A stretch of 64,000 bases of DNA from HKCCE3408 sp039191215 (GTDB lineage: Bacteria; Pseudomonadota; Alphaproteobacteria; Rhodobacterales; Rhodobacteraceae). The translations under genes and the position numbers were made by a program. The DNA lies in contig JBCCXT010000004.1 of the NCBI GenBank assembly GCA_039191215.1, positions 51,551 to 115,550 of the forward strand. Reading direction: 5' to 3'. This document shows positions 9,146-16,794 of this stretch, one piece after another. The first letter of the stretch is position 1. Each line of letters begins with the position of its first letter. The notes below the pieces were generated by a model. The model saw only the letters and a program-made list of their open reading frames with translations, was not told the origin of the DNA and made no database searches.

Positions 9146-9709
9146 GTGCAGGTTGATACGACGCCCATACCGGGTCTTCTGCTGATCACCCCTCGGCGTT
9201 TTGGGGATGCGCGCGGTTTCTTCTCGGAAAGCTGGAACGCGCAGGCGATGGCAAAGGCTGGGATCGACTATGCCTTTGTTCAAGACAATCATTCCATGTC
9301 TGCAGCGGTCGGCACGTTGCGTGGTTTGCATTGCCAAGTAAACCCGCATGCGCAGGCCAAATTGGTGCGCTGCGGGCGCGGGCGGCTTTATGATGTTGCT
9401 GTCGATATCCGTCGCGGCTCTCCGACATATGGCCGGTGGTTCGGCGCCGAACTGAGCTTCGAAAACGGCGCGCAGCTGATGATTCCGGATGGGTTTTTGC
9501 ACGGTTTTGTAACGCGAGAGCCCGACACGGAAATTATCTACAAATGCACAGACTTTTATGCGCCCGACGCGGACCGGTCGGTGCGATTCGACGACCCCGA
9601 TATCGCTATAGATTGGGGCTTGGGTGAATCAGAGCCGGTCTTGTCAGACAAAGATCGCGCGGGCGTGACGCTGGCCGCGCTCGATCACAACTTCATCTAT
9701 GGGACATAG
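9146..9709 (+). CDS. rfbC: dTDP-4-dehydrorhamnose 3,5-epimerase
   Basis: A 187-residue cupin-fold epimerase that converts dTDP-4-keto-6-deoxyglucose to dTDP-4-keto-L-rhamnose. Family motifs are visible: DARGFFSESWN, QDNHSMS, the catalytic-His loop GTLRGLHCQ, KLVRC, and VPDGFLHGF-like PDGFLHGFVT. I start it at the GTG at 9146 because a GGAG lies 8 bases upstream and the resulting length fits the family; an upstream in-frame start at 9092 would add 18 residues that look unrelated. It is the first gene of the rfbCBD-sulfotransferase-rfbA run. Confidence 0.93.
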   Translation: MQVDTTPIPGLLLITPRRFGDARGFFSESWNAQAMAKAGIDYAFVQDNHSMSAAVGTLRGLHCQVNPHAQAKLVRCGRGRLYDVAVDIRRGSPTYGRWFGAELSFENGAQLMIPDGFLHGFVTREPDTEIIYKCTDFYAPDADRSVRFDDPDIAIDWGLGESEPVLSDKDRAGVTLAALDHNFIYGT

Positions 9710-9712
9710 GCG

Positions 9713-10753
9713 ATGAGACTACTTGTAACGGGCGGCGCAGGCTTCATCGGCTCTGCCGTTATTCGACGGGCGATTGCAGACGGGCACGAGGTGGTGAATC
9801 TCGATGCGCTGACCTATTCGGGCAGCCTCACGAATGTAGCCCAAGTGACCAACAACCCAGGCTACGTTTTCGTGCAGGCGGATTTGCGTGACCGCGCCGC
9901 CCTTGATGCGGCATTGAGCGAACATCAACCTGACGCCATCATGCACCTTGCCGCCGAAAGCCATGTCGACAGGTCAATAGACGGGCCCTCAGATTTCATT
10001 GACACCAATGTGACAGGGTCTTTCAACCTGCTAGAAGCAGCGCGCCACTATTGGCAAGACCGCGGCCGGCCCGAGCGCTTTCGGTTCCATCACATCTCCA
10101 CCGATGAGGTTTATGGCACTTTGGGCGAAGAGGGGCTTTTTACCGAAGACACGCCCTATGCCCCCAACAGCCCGTATTCGGCATCAAAAGCAGCTAGCGA
10201 CCATTTGGTGCGCGCATGGTTCGAAACCTATGGCCTGCCGGTTGTGACGACCAATTGTTCGAACAATTACGGCCCCTACCATTTCCCCGAGAAATTGATC
10301 CCGGTGGTGATTTTGAATGCGATGCATGGCAAAGATATTCCGGTTTATGGTGATGGCAGGAACATCCGCGATTGGCTTTACGTCGAAGACCATGCCGACG
10401 CGCTGCTATTGGTGTGTCAGAAGGGCGAAGTCGGCCGCAGTTACAATATTGGTGGAAACGCCGAGGCGACGAATATTGATCTGGTTCGTAAAATCTGCGC
10501 CATTTTGGATCGTGTTCGCCCGCAAAATGCGGCCCATGATAGGCTGATTACTTTCGTGACCGACAGGCCCGGACATGACCGCCGTTATGCAATTGATGCC
10601 AGCCGTATTCGCGCAGAGCTGGGCTGGCAGCCCTCGGTCACGCTGGATGAAGGTTTGGAACGCACGGTGAGCTGGTTTTTGGCCAATGAAGATTGGTGGC
10701 GGCCCTTGCTTGACCGAACCGGTGTGGGTGAACGGCTGGGGGTGAGCGCGTGA
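9713..10753 (+). CDS. rfbB: dTDP-glucose 4,6-dehydratase
   Basis: A 346-residue extended SDR enzyme that makes dTDP-4-keto-6-deoxyglucose from dTDP-glucose using bound NAD+. It shows the Rossmann motif GGAGFIGSA near residue 7, the HLAAESHVDRSI segment, the STDEVYG motif with the Thr-Asp-Glu catalytic residues, and the YSASK catalytic Tyr/Lys pair. It starts 3 bp after rfbC and overlaps the GTG of rfbD. Confidence 0.95.
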   Translation: MRLLVTGGAGFIGSAVIRRAIADGHEVVNLDALTYSGSLTNVAQVTNNPGYVFVQADLRDRAALDAALSEHQPDAIMHLAAESHVDRSIDGPSDFIDTNVTGSFNLLEAARHYWQDRGRPERFRFHHISTDEVYGTLGEEGLFTEDTPYAPNSPYSASKAASDHLVRAWFETYGLPVVTTNCSNNYGPYHFPEKLIPVVILNAMHGKDIPVYGDGRNIRDWLYVEDHADALLLVCQKGEVGRSYNIGGNAEATNIDLVRKICAILDRVRPQNAAHDRLITFVTDRPGHDRRYAIDASRIRAELGWQPSVTLDEGLERTVSWFLANEDWWRPLLDRTGVGERLGVSA

Positions 10754-11592
10754 TCCTCGTCTTTGGCAAGACCGGCCAAGTTGCCACGACGCTCGCATCC
10801 AATGGTCGCGTCCAAGCGCTTGATCGCCAAGCCGCCGATCTAAGCGATCCTCACGCTTGCGCTGCCGCGATCGCGTCCGCTGCGCCCAAAGCGATCATCA
10901 ATGCCGCTGCTTACACCGCCGTCGATAAGGCCGAGGCGGAGGAGCGGCTGGCAACTATCGTCAATGGCGACGCACCTGCGGCGATGGCAAAGGCCGCCGC
11001 TAATCTCGGCGTCCCCTTTGTCCACATCTCAACCGATTACGTTTTTGACGGCAGCGGGCGGGCGCCTTGGGGGCCGGATGACGCAACCGGGCCGGTTGGC
11101 GCTTATGGCCGGTCTAAACTGGCCGGTGAAGAGGCGGTGCGCGCTGTCGGCGGGACGCATGCGATCTTGCGCACCTCATGGGTCTTTTCCGGCACAGGCG
11201 GCAATTTTGCCAAGACCATGCTGCGACTCGGCTTGGAACGAGAGGAGATCGGCGTGGTCGATGACCAGATCGGCGGCCCCACTTATGCGCCCGATATCGC
11301 CGCGGCCTGTCTGACGATCGCGGACGCGCTGATCAAGGACCCAGATAAAAGCGGCACCTATCACTTCACCGGCTTCGACGATGTCGCCTGGGCTGATTTT
11401 GCCGCTCAGATTTTCAAAGAGGCAGGGCTTAAATGCCAGGTCAATCGGATTGGCACTGAGGATTATCCAACGCCCGCGGCGCGGCCGCTGAATTCGCGCC
11501 TCGATTGCAGCTCAACCGAGGCCGCATTCGGGATCGCCAGGCCGACATGGCTATCGGGTTTGCGCAGCATGCTGGCCGAGATGCGCGGATGA
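10750..11592 (+). CDS. rfbD: dTDP-4-dehydrorhamnose reductase
   Basis: A 280-residue SDR that reduces dTDP-4-keto-L-rhamnose to dTDP-L-rhamnose. The N-terminal cofactor motif GKTGQVA, the INAAAYTAVDKAE segment, STDYVFDG and the Y-GRSK catalytic element are all typical. Its GTG start overlaps the rfbB stop (GTGA) and its stop overlaps the ATG of the following sulfotransferase (ATGA), so translation is likely coupled through this run. Confidence 0.95.
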   Translation: MILVFGKTGQVATTLASNGRVQALDRQAADLSDPHACAAAIASAAPKAIINAAAYTAVDKAEAEERLATIVNGDAPAAMAKAAANLGVPFVHISTDYVFDGSGRAPWGPDDATGPVGAYGRSKLAGEEAVRAVGGTHAILRTSWVFSGTGGNFAKTMLRLGLEREEIGVVDDQIGGPTYAPDIAAACLTIADALIKDPDKSGTYHFTGFDDVAWADFAAQIFKEAGLKCQVNRIGTEDYPTPAARPLNSRLDCSSTEAAFGIARPTWLSGLRSMLAEMRG

Positions 11593-12395
11593 CAGGCCTG
11601 TTGCGCCATTCCAGCGGCCAATGGGTCGAGCTGGCGCAAAACCTGAGGCACCAATTCGCCGCCCGATTTGCGCTGGTTCATTATGCGTCGGGCGCTGTCT
11701 ATAGCTATATCCCCAAAAACGCGTGCAGCACGTTGCGCTACTCTTTGGCCCGCGCGAATGGCGCAATCTCCAAGCCCGAGGATTTTGGCTGGATCCACGC
11801 CAATAATCCGACCTTCGCGGCCAGTTTGCGTGATCTCGCGACGGCGCCGTTTAGCTTTGTGGTGCTGCGCTGTCCTTTCGCCCGTCTCGCCTCGGCCTTT
11901 TTGGATAAATTTGTCGCCAAGGGGCCAGAGGCTTGGGCTTTAAGGCGGCTTGACCACGACCGCATCGATCTCGATCAGCTGACCTTCCGCCAATTCACCG
12001 AGCTTTTGGCAAACCCAAAGCTGCGCCAGTCAAACCCCCATTGGCGCCCGCAAGAGGACTTTCTGGTCTATGACACCTATAGCGCGGTTTATGCTTTTGA
12101 GGATTTCGAGGCAGCGGCCCATTCCATTCAGGCGAATACAGGTCTCCAAGTGCATGATGCCCGAGACTTGTCGGCCCATGGGTTGAACGCGATGCAGCCC
12201 AAGGCCGGTGCATTCACCGACACGCCCGTTCATCAATTGGCTGCGATGCGGCGAAGTAACGAGGCGCCTCTACCAAGCGCGCTTTATGATGCAGATACAG
12301 TCAAAGCGATTGCGCGCCATTATGTCGCTGACATTGCGCTGTATTCTTGCCACTTCGGCACGGCAAACCTGATGTTTGAAGCTGTTTCGGACTAA
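11589..12395 (+). CDS. Carbohydrate-type sulfotransferase inserted in the rhamnose operon
   Basis: A 268-residue protein of the sulfotransferase 2 (carbohydrate sulfotransferase) type. The 5'-PAPS loop is IPKNACSTLRY (about residue 42) and the 3'-phosphate motif is LRCPFARLASAFLDKF, matching the RDPFxRLxSAF pattern of HNK-1/chondroitin sulfotransferases with Cys in place of Asp. The ATG at 11589 overlaps the rfbD stop. Its place between rfbD and rfbA suggests that it modifies the rhamnose-containing glycan. The substrate is inferred from location only. Confidence 0.78.
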   Translation: MTGLLRHSSGQWVELAQNLRHQFAARFALVHYASGAVYSYIPKNACSTLRYSLARANGAISKPEDFGWIHANNPTFAASLRDLATAPFSFVVLRCPFARLASAFLDKFVAKGPEAWALRRLDHDRIDLDQLTFRQFTELLANPKLRQSNPHWRPQEDFLVYDTYSAVYAFEDFEAAAHSIQANTGLQVHDARDLSAHGLNAMQPKAGAFTDTPVHQLAAMRRSNEAPLPSALYDADTVKAIARHYVADIALYSCHFGTANLMFEAVSD

Positions 12396-12415
12396 TCTTG
12401 GCTGGAGAATTTATT

Positions 12416-13288
12416 ATGACGCGCAAAGGCATTATCCTTGCTGGCGGTTCCGGCACGCGGCTCTATCCGATCACGATGGGCGTGTCCAAACAGCTCCTGC
12501 CTGTCTACGACAAACCGATGATTTACTACCCGCTAACGGTTCTGATGCTTGCCGGGATCCGGGAGATCGCGATCATCACCACGCCGGTCGATCAAGCGCA
12601 ATTCCGGCGCACGCTTGGCGACGGGTCGCAATGGGGCCTGCAGCTTGAATACATTGAACAGCCGACGCCAGACGGCCTAGCGCAAGCATACATCCTGGCT
12701 GAAGAATTCCTGGCAGGCGCGCCGTCGGCCTTGGTTTTGGGCGACAATGTCTTTTTTGGCCATGGCCTGCCGCGCATCCTGCAGGCGGCGGACGAAAAGA
12801 CCATCGGCGGCACCGTTTTCGGCTATCACGTGTCCGATCCGGAGCGCTACGGCGTGGTTGATTTCGATGCCGATGGGCGCGCCGAAGCGATCATCGAAAA
12901 GCCACAGGTCCCGCCGTCAAATTACGCGGTAACCGGGCTTTACTTCCTCGATGCGTCCGCGCCCGAGCGGGCCCGGTCCGTCACGCCGTCAGATCGCGGT
13001 GAATTGGAGATCGTATCTCTGCTGGAGATGTACTTGGTCGAGGGTCTTTTGGACGTACAAAAGATGGGCCGAGGCTATGCTTGGCTTGATACGGGCACCC
13101 ATGCCTCGCTGCTTGATGCGTCGAATTTTGTCCGCACATTGGAGAATCGCCAAGGCCTGCAAACCGGCAGCCCCGATGAAATTGCCTTCTCTCAGGGCTG
13201 GATCGATGCCGAGGCGCTGCGAGCGCGCGCCGCTATGTTCGGAAAAAATCGTTATGGGGCATACCTTTACGATTTGATCGGCGGCTAA
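12416..13288 (+). CDS. rfbA: Glucose-1-phosphate thymidylyltransferase
   Basis: A 290-residue nucleotidyltransferase that forms dTDP-glucose from dTTP and glucose 1-phosphate, the entry step to dTDP-L-rhamnose. The signature AGGSGTRLYPIT is at the N-terminus, followed by SKQLLPVYDKPMIYYPL, the metal-binding LGDNVFFG and the IEKP sugar-binding motif. The ATG at 12416 has a GGAG ribosome site 8 bases upstream; a TTG at 12398 is less likely. It ends at a hairpin that may terminate the rfb transcript. Confidence 0.95.
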   Translation: MTRKGIILAGGSGTRLYPITMGVSKQLLPVYDKPMIYYPLTVLMLAGIREIAIITTPVDQAQFRRTLGDGSQWGLQLEYIEQPTPDGLAQAYILAEEFLAGAPSALVLGDNVFFGHGLPRILQAADEKTIGGTVFGYHVSDPERYGVVDFDADGRAEAIIEKPQVPPSNYAVTGLYFLDASAPERARSVTPSDRGELEIVSLLEMYLVEGLLDVQKMGRGYAWLDTGTHASLLDASNFVRTLENRQGLQTGSPDEIAFSQGWIDAEALRARAAMFGKNRYGAYLYDLIGG

Positions 13289-13292
13289 TCGC

Positions 13293-13315
13293 AGGCCCGC
13301 CCGGGCCTTTCGGCG
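13293..13315 (+). terminator. Possible terminator after rfbA
   Basis: A perfect 6-bp stem AGGCCC/GGGCCT with a 4-base loop (13293-13308) begins 4 bp after the rfbA stop and is followed by a short T-containing tail. The T-run is weak, so termination may be partial or Rho-assisted. Confidence 0.5.
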
Positions 13316-13372
13316 TTTGTTTACCTTAACGGGCCAGACCTTTCAGCACCTGCTGAGGAGTTCTGACGACCG

Positions 13373-15847
13373 ATGTCCCGTCTTCGCGCCCTGTACGCTC
13401 GATACGTCGACCAGCATTTCCAATTGACCCTTCCGGGCTGCCCACTCCCGGGGCCTGGCGGTTTTCTTGACATGGTCCAATACCGCAAATCCGGCGTTAT
13501 GCTCGAAGGCTGGACGGAAGCCGACAGTGTTGCCGTTCGCACAAGTGATCGCCAGATTGCCGGGTTGCCGGATTTGCCGCGCAAAGATGTGGCCTCTGCT
13601 TTGGGCATGCGCGCCGATGTCGGGTTTCAGCTTGCGCTGCCAGGATCGCACGGCGATGTCGAGCTGGAGTTGAAGAGCCATGGGCAAACTTGGACCATTC
13701 CCGTCCCGCAGCCTGACCAGGCCGAACTTCGGCGTGCAAAACGGCGTCTGAGGCTGCGGTTCTTGCGTGATCTCGCGCGCGCGGCTCCCCATCTTTCTCG
13801 TGCGGCCCGCGGTGACGACACAGCGCGCGCACGGGTCAAAAGCTGTCTCAGGCTAGCGACCGCCACGGACGAGCAATCGAGGCTTGAGGATCGGATGTTT
13901 GACTGCACCGGCCTGCCCGCGGCGCCCGATGCGACGCCGATCACCATCGTTTTGCCGGTTTACAATGCGTTCGAGCTTCTTTCCGAAGCGCTCGGTCGCA
14001 TCGTGGAATACACCGACCTGCCCTGGCATCTTATCTTGGTCGAAGATGCCTCCCCTGATCCCCGCGTCCGTCCGTTTTTGCGCGATTGGTCCGAGTGGTA
14101 CGGAAACCGGGTTACCTTACTGGAAAACAAGGAAAACCTCGGATTCATCGGCGCGGTCAACCGCGGGCTTGAGCTTGCGATCGATCGCGGTGACCATGTG
14201 GTCTTGCTCAATTCCGATGCGTTTGTGCCGGCGGGATGGGCGTCGCGCCTGATGCGGCCGGTTCGCCAGCATGCCCGCGTTGCAAGCGTAACGCCGCTCT
14301 CGAATGACGCAACGATCATGACTGCCCCGGTCATTTGTGAACGGATCGATTTGTCGCCCGGTGTCGCCGACGCGGCCGATGCGACGGCGCGGCGTTTCAA
14401 TCCGGAGGCGCTTTTGACGGTTATGCCAACCGGCATTGGCTTTTGCATGGCGATGAACATTGAGTATCTGCGCCGGATCCCGCGGCTCGACCAGGCATTT
14501 GGCCGTGGCTACGGAGAAGAGGTCGATTGGTGTCAGCGCGCCCGTGCTCTGGGCGGGCGCCATTTGGGATTGCCGGGTCTTTTTGTCGAACATCGCGGCG
14601 GCGAAAGCTTCGGATCGGATACAAAACGTGCGCTTGTGCGGCGCAACAACCAGATCGTCTCGCAGCGATACCCGACCTATGATGCAGAAGTTCAGCGTTT
14701 CATCGCCGATGATCCAATGCGCACGGCGCGGCTTGCCTTAGGTATCGCCATGATCGCCGCTGAGGCGAAACGCGCCATTCCGATCTACGTAGCCCATTCA
14801 ATGGGCGGCGGCGCGGAGACTTATCTGCAGCAGCGCATTCGCGGCGATCTGCTCAGCGGCCCGGGCGCCCTTGTGCTACGATTGGGTGGCAGGCGTCGCT
14901 GGCGGCTGGAACTGCATTCCGAGAATGGCGTGACTGCCGGCGACACCGATATGTTCGACTTTGTTGAGGAACTTTTGGCGCCGATAGCCGCGCGACGGTT
15001 GGTGTATTCCTGTGCCGTGGGCGACCCCGATCCGGTGAGCTTGCCCGATCAACTGCTGCGTCTATTGCGCGACGGCACGCCGGATCGGCTTGAAATACTG
15101 GTGCACGATTTCTTCATGCTCAGCCCTTCTTACACGCTGCTCGACAGTGACCACATCTTCCGCGGTCCGGTTGAGACCGATCGGGCGGATCGCGCCCACC
15201 GTGTCGTGCGGCCGGACGGCCGGATTGTCGGTCTGGAAGGCTGGCGTGCCGCCTGGTCGCGGCTGTTGTTTGCCGCACATGAGGTCGTCGTCTTCTCACA
15301 AGACAGCCAACGCCATATGCTCGCGGTTTTTCCAGCACTTGAGGATCGACTGATCGTCAGACCGCACAGCTTGCACCAACCTGTCTCACCTGTTCCGACG
15401 CCCGGTGCACCTGGCGAGGTGGTTGCAGTTCTGGGCAATATAGGCGTGCAAAAAGGCGCCGCGCTTGTCGCCAGATTGGCCCTTCGGCTACAGTTTCGCG
15501 CAGACCAACGGCTTGTTATTGTGGGCTCGGTCGATCCGGCCTTTGAGCTTGCGGCTGGAACCATTGTTACCGGCGCCTATCAACCCCGTGACATCGCGCG
15601 CCTTGCCGCAGAGCTTGGCGTGACGCGGTGGCTGATCCCGTCGATTTGGCCGGAGACCTTTTCTTACACCACACATGAAGCGCTGGCGACCGGTCTGCCG
15701 GTCCATGCATTCGACATCGGCGCCCAAGGGGACGCCGTCGCAAAAGCGCCAAACGGGATTGCAGTACCCTTCGACCCGTCCGCCGATTTGGTTGAGCGCG
15801 TCTTGGCGTCAATCGTGCCGCCGGTAGAGATCGTAGCGGTAGCATAA
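13373..15847 (+). CDS. Large two-domain glycosyltransferase (GT2 plus GT-B)
   Basis: An 824-residue protein with two catalytic-looking domains. Residues 1-170 are unassigned. About 180-450 form a GT2 domain: TIVLPVYNA, LVEDASPD, the LLNSDAFVP metal site and the acceptor motif GEEVDWCQRA. The C-terminal half resembles a GT4-like GT-B fold: HSMGGGAETYLQQ near 475, then GNIGVQKGA and a PSIWPETFSYTTHEAL segment that matches the nucleotide-sugar binding Glu region. Such fusions can add two sugars of a repeat unit in one polypeptide. The ATG at 13373 has a GAGGAG upstream. It directly follows the rhamnose operon and probably builds the exported glycan. Confidence 0.85.
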   Translation: MSRLRALYARYVDQHFQLTLPGCPLPGPGGFLDMVQYRKSGVMLEGWTEADSVAVRTSDRQIAGLPDLPRKDVASALGMRADVGFQLALPGSHGDVELELKSHGQTWTIPVPQPDQAELRRAKRRLRLRFLRDLARAAPHLSRAARGDDTARARVKSCLRLATATDEQSRLEDRMFDCTGLPAAPDATPITIVLPVYNAFELLSEALGRIVEYTDLPWHLILVEDASPDPRVRPFLRDWSEWYGNRVTLLENKENLGFIGAVNRGLELAIDRGDHVVLLNSDAFVPAGWASRLMRPVRQHARVASVTPLSNDATIMTAPVICERIDLSPGVADAADATARRFNPEALLTVMPTGIGFCMAMNIEYLRRIPRLDQAFGRGYGEEVDWCQRARALGGRHLGLPGLFVEHRGGESFGSDTKRALVRRNNQIVSQRYPTYDAEVQRFIADDPMRTARLALGIAMIAAEAKRAIPIYVAHSMGGGAETYLQQRIRGDLLSGPGALVLRLGGRRRWRLELHSENGVTAGDTDMFDFVEELLAPIAARRLVYSCAVGDPDPVSLPDQLLRLLRDGTPDRLEILVHDFFMLSPSYTLLDSDHIFRGPVETDRADRAHRVVRPDGRIVGLEGWRAAWSRLLFAAHEVVVFSQDSQRHMLAVFPALEDRLIVRPHSLHQPVSPVPTPGAPGEVVAVLGNIGVQKGAALVARLALRLQFRADQRLVIVGSVDPAFELAAGTIVTGAYQPRDIARLAAELGVTRWLIPSIWPETFSYTTHEALATGLPVHAFDIGAQGDAVAKAPNGIAVPFDPSADLVERVLASIVPPVEIVAVA

Positions 15848-16145
15848 CGCCAGAATGCGCGTATCGGGGCAAAACGGGCCAACTCATAGGCCCAGCTCAC
15901 TATTAAGGCTTCGCCTAAAAGGGGGCCAAAGCGACACAGTCTATGCAATCGAACGATAACGGCCGCGGCGAACGTTCCTCTCGCGGATATCGCATCCAGA
16001 CGCTTCTCCACTTTAACGGTGTACCGTTGTGGGCTGAACTGCGCCGTGAGTTCCATAAGCGAACGCCGCTGCGGGTTTTCGCGGCATCATTGCTTCGATC
16101 GAAACGCGAGAAATCAGACGGCAGGTAACAACAAAGGGCTCGACT
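15848..16145. other. Intergenic gap between the glycosyltransferase and bphO
   Basis: The two flanking genes converge on this 298-bp stretch. It contains a weak GGGCC/GGCCC hairpin near 15878-15895 and a small AGGC/GCCT hairpin near 15906, either of which could help end the glycosyltransferase transcript. The short reading frames here have no recognisable protein features. I see no RNA gene. Confidence 0.4.
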
Positions 16146-16700
16146 CTAGGCGACAAGCGCCTCGGCGGCATGATCAGCAGCTCGGGCCATAGTTGCAAAA
16201 GCCGCATGCGCGCCGTCGATCAGATCGGCGAGATCGCCGGTATAGGTCTGCAGGTCGGCCAGCAGGCTGCGCCAAGCCTGCGGGTTTGACGGAAGGCTCA
16301 GGAACTTGCGCGATGCCCCTGGCAGCGCCTTTGCCACCGCGCATGCCATGACCTTTCGCCCGAATTGAGAGCCATGCGCCACATATAGCGCGCCCAAGAC
16401 ATGGCCCGGGCCGCGTGCCCAATCCGGTCGCGCTAAGACTGGATCGGCGCAACAAAGATCGGCAATCAACGCTTCGCATTCCGGCCGCAGGGACAAAATC
16501 TCGGCGCCTGCAACCGACAGGCGAGCCGCCTCGATTGTGCTCATGAAGCTGAGTTGCGCCACCAGACAGCCACGATAATCGGCCATGCTTAGCGACGGCT
16601 CCACCATGCGCGACAGAAGCGGGTGCACATGCAGCGCTTCGTGCTCGGCACGGGTTGCCTCGGAAAGCGCTGATCGGACAGAGAAGGATTGATCTTTCAT
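16146..16700 (-). CDS. bphO: Biliverdin-producing heme oxygenase
   Basis: A 184-residue heme oxygenase that opens heme to biliverdin, the chromophore of the adjacent phytochrome. The N-terminal helix TRAEHEALHVHP carries the likely proximal heme-ligand His, and the distal helix is represented by LGALYVAHGSQFGRKVM, corresponding to the Gly-rich YVxxGSxLG motif. Length and divergent arrangement with the phytochrome gene (94 bp between start codons) match bphO genes of other alphaproteobacteria. The start is the ATG at 16700. Confidence 0.9.
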   Translation of the reverse strand: MKDQSFSVRSALSEATRAEHEALHVHPLLSRMVEPSLSMADYRGCLVAQLSFMSTIEAARLSVAGAEILSLRPECEALIADLCCADPVLARPDWARGPGHVLGALYVAHGSQFGRKVMACAVAKALPGASRKFLSLPSNPQAWRSLLADLQTYTGDLADLIDGAHAAFATMARAADHAAEALVA

Positions 16701-16725
16701 TAACTATAAAGTGTAACGTTTCGAT

Positions 16726-16739
16726 TAGACATATGTCTA
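16726..16739. promoter_or_regulatory. 14-bp perfect palindrome in the bphO/bphP promoter
   Basis: The sequence TAGACATATGTCTA is its own reverse complement and sits midway between the divergent start codons of bphO and bphP. Its position and symmetry are those of an operator for a dimeric regulator acting on both genes. The regulator is unknown. Confidence 0.55.
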
Positions 16740-16752
16740 TCACCATTGTCGC

Positions 16753-16770
16753 ACGAAGTGTAAACTTCGT
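16753..16770. promoter_or_regulatory. Second inverted repeat upstream of bphP
   Basis: ACGAAGT and ACTTCGT form a perfect 7-bp inverted repeat around GTAA, 25 bp before the phytochrome ATG. A related half, AAGTGTAA, occurs again at about 16709-16716 on the bphO side. It could be a second operator or an mRNA leader hairpin. Confidence 0.45.
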
Positions 16771-16794
16771 AGTCCACCTCCGCGGGAAAACCCA

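Noticed and set aside
13293..13315. Hairpin after rfbA as a sixth copy of the nested-hairpin repeat
   Set aside because: It has a single stem only, without the outer arms and CTCG elements.
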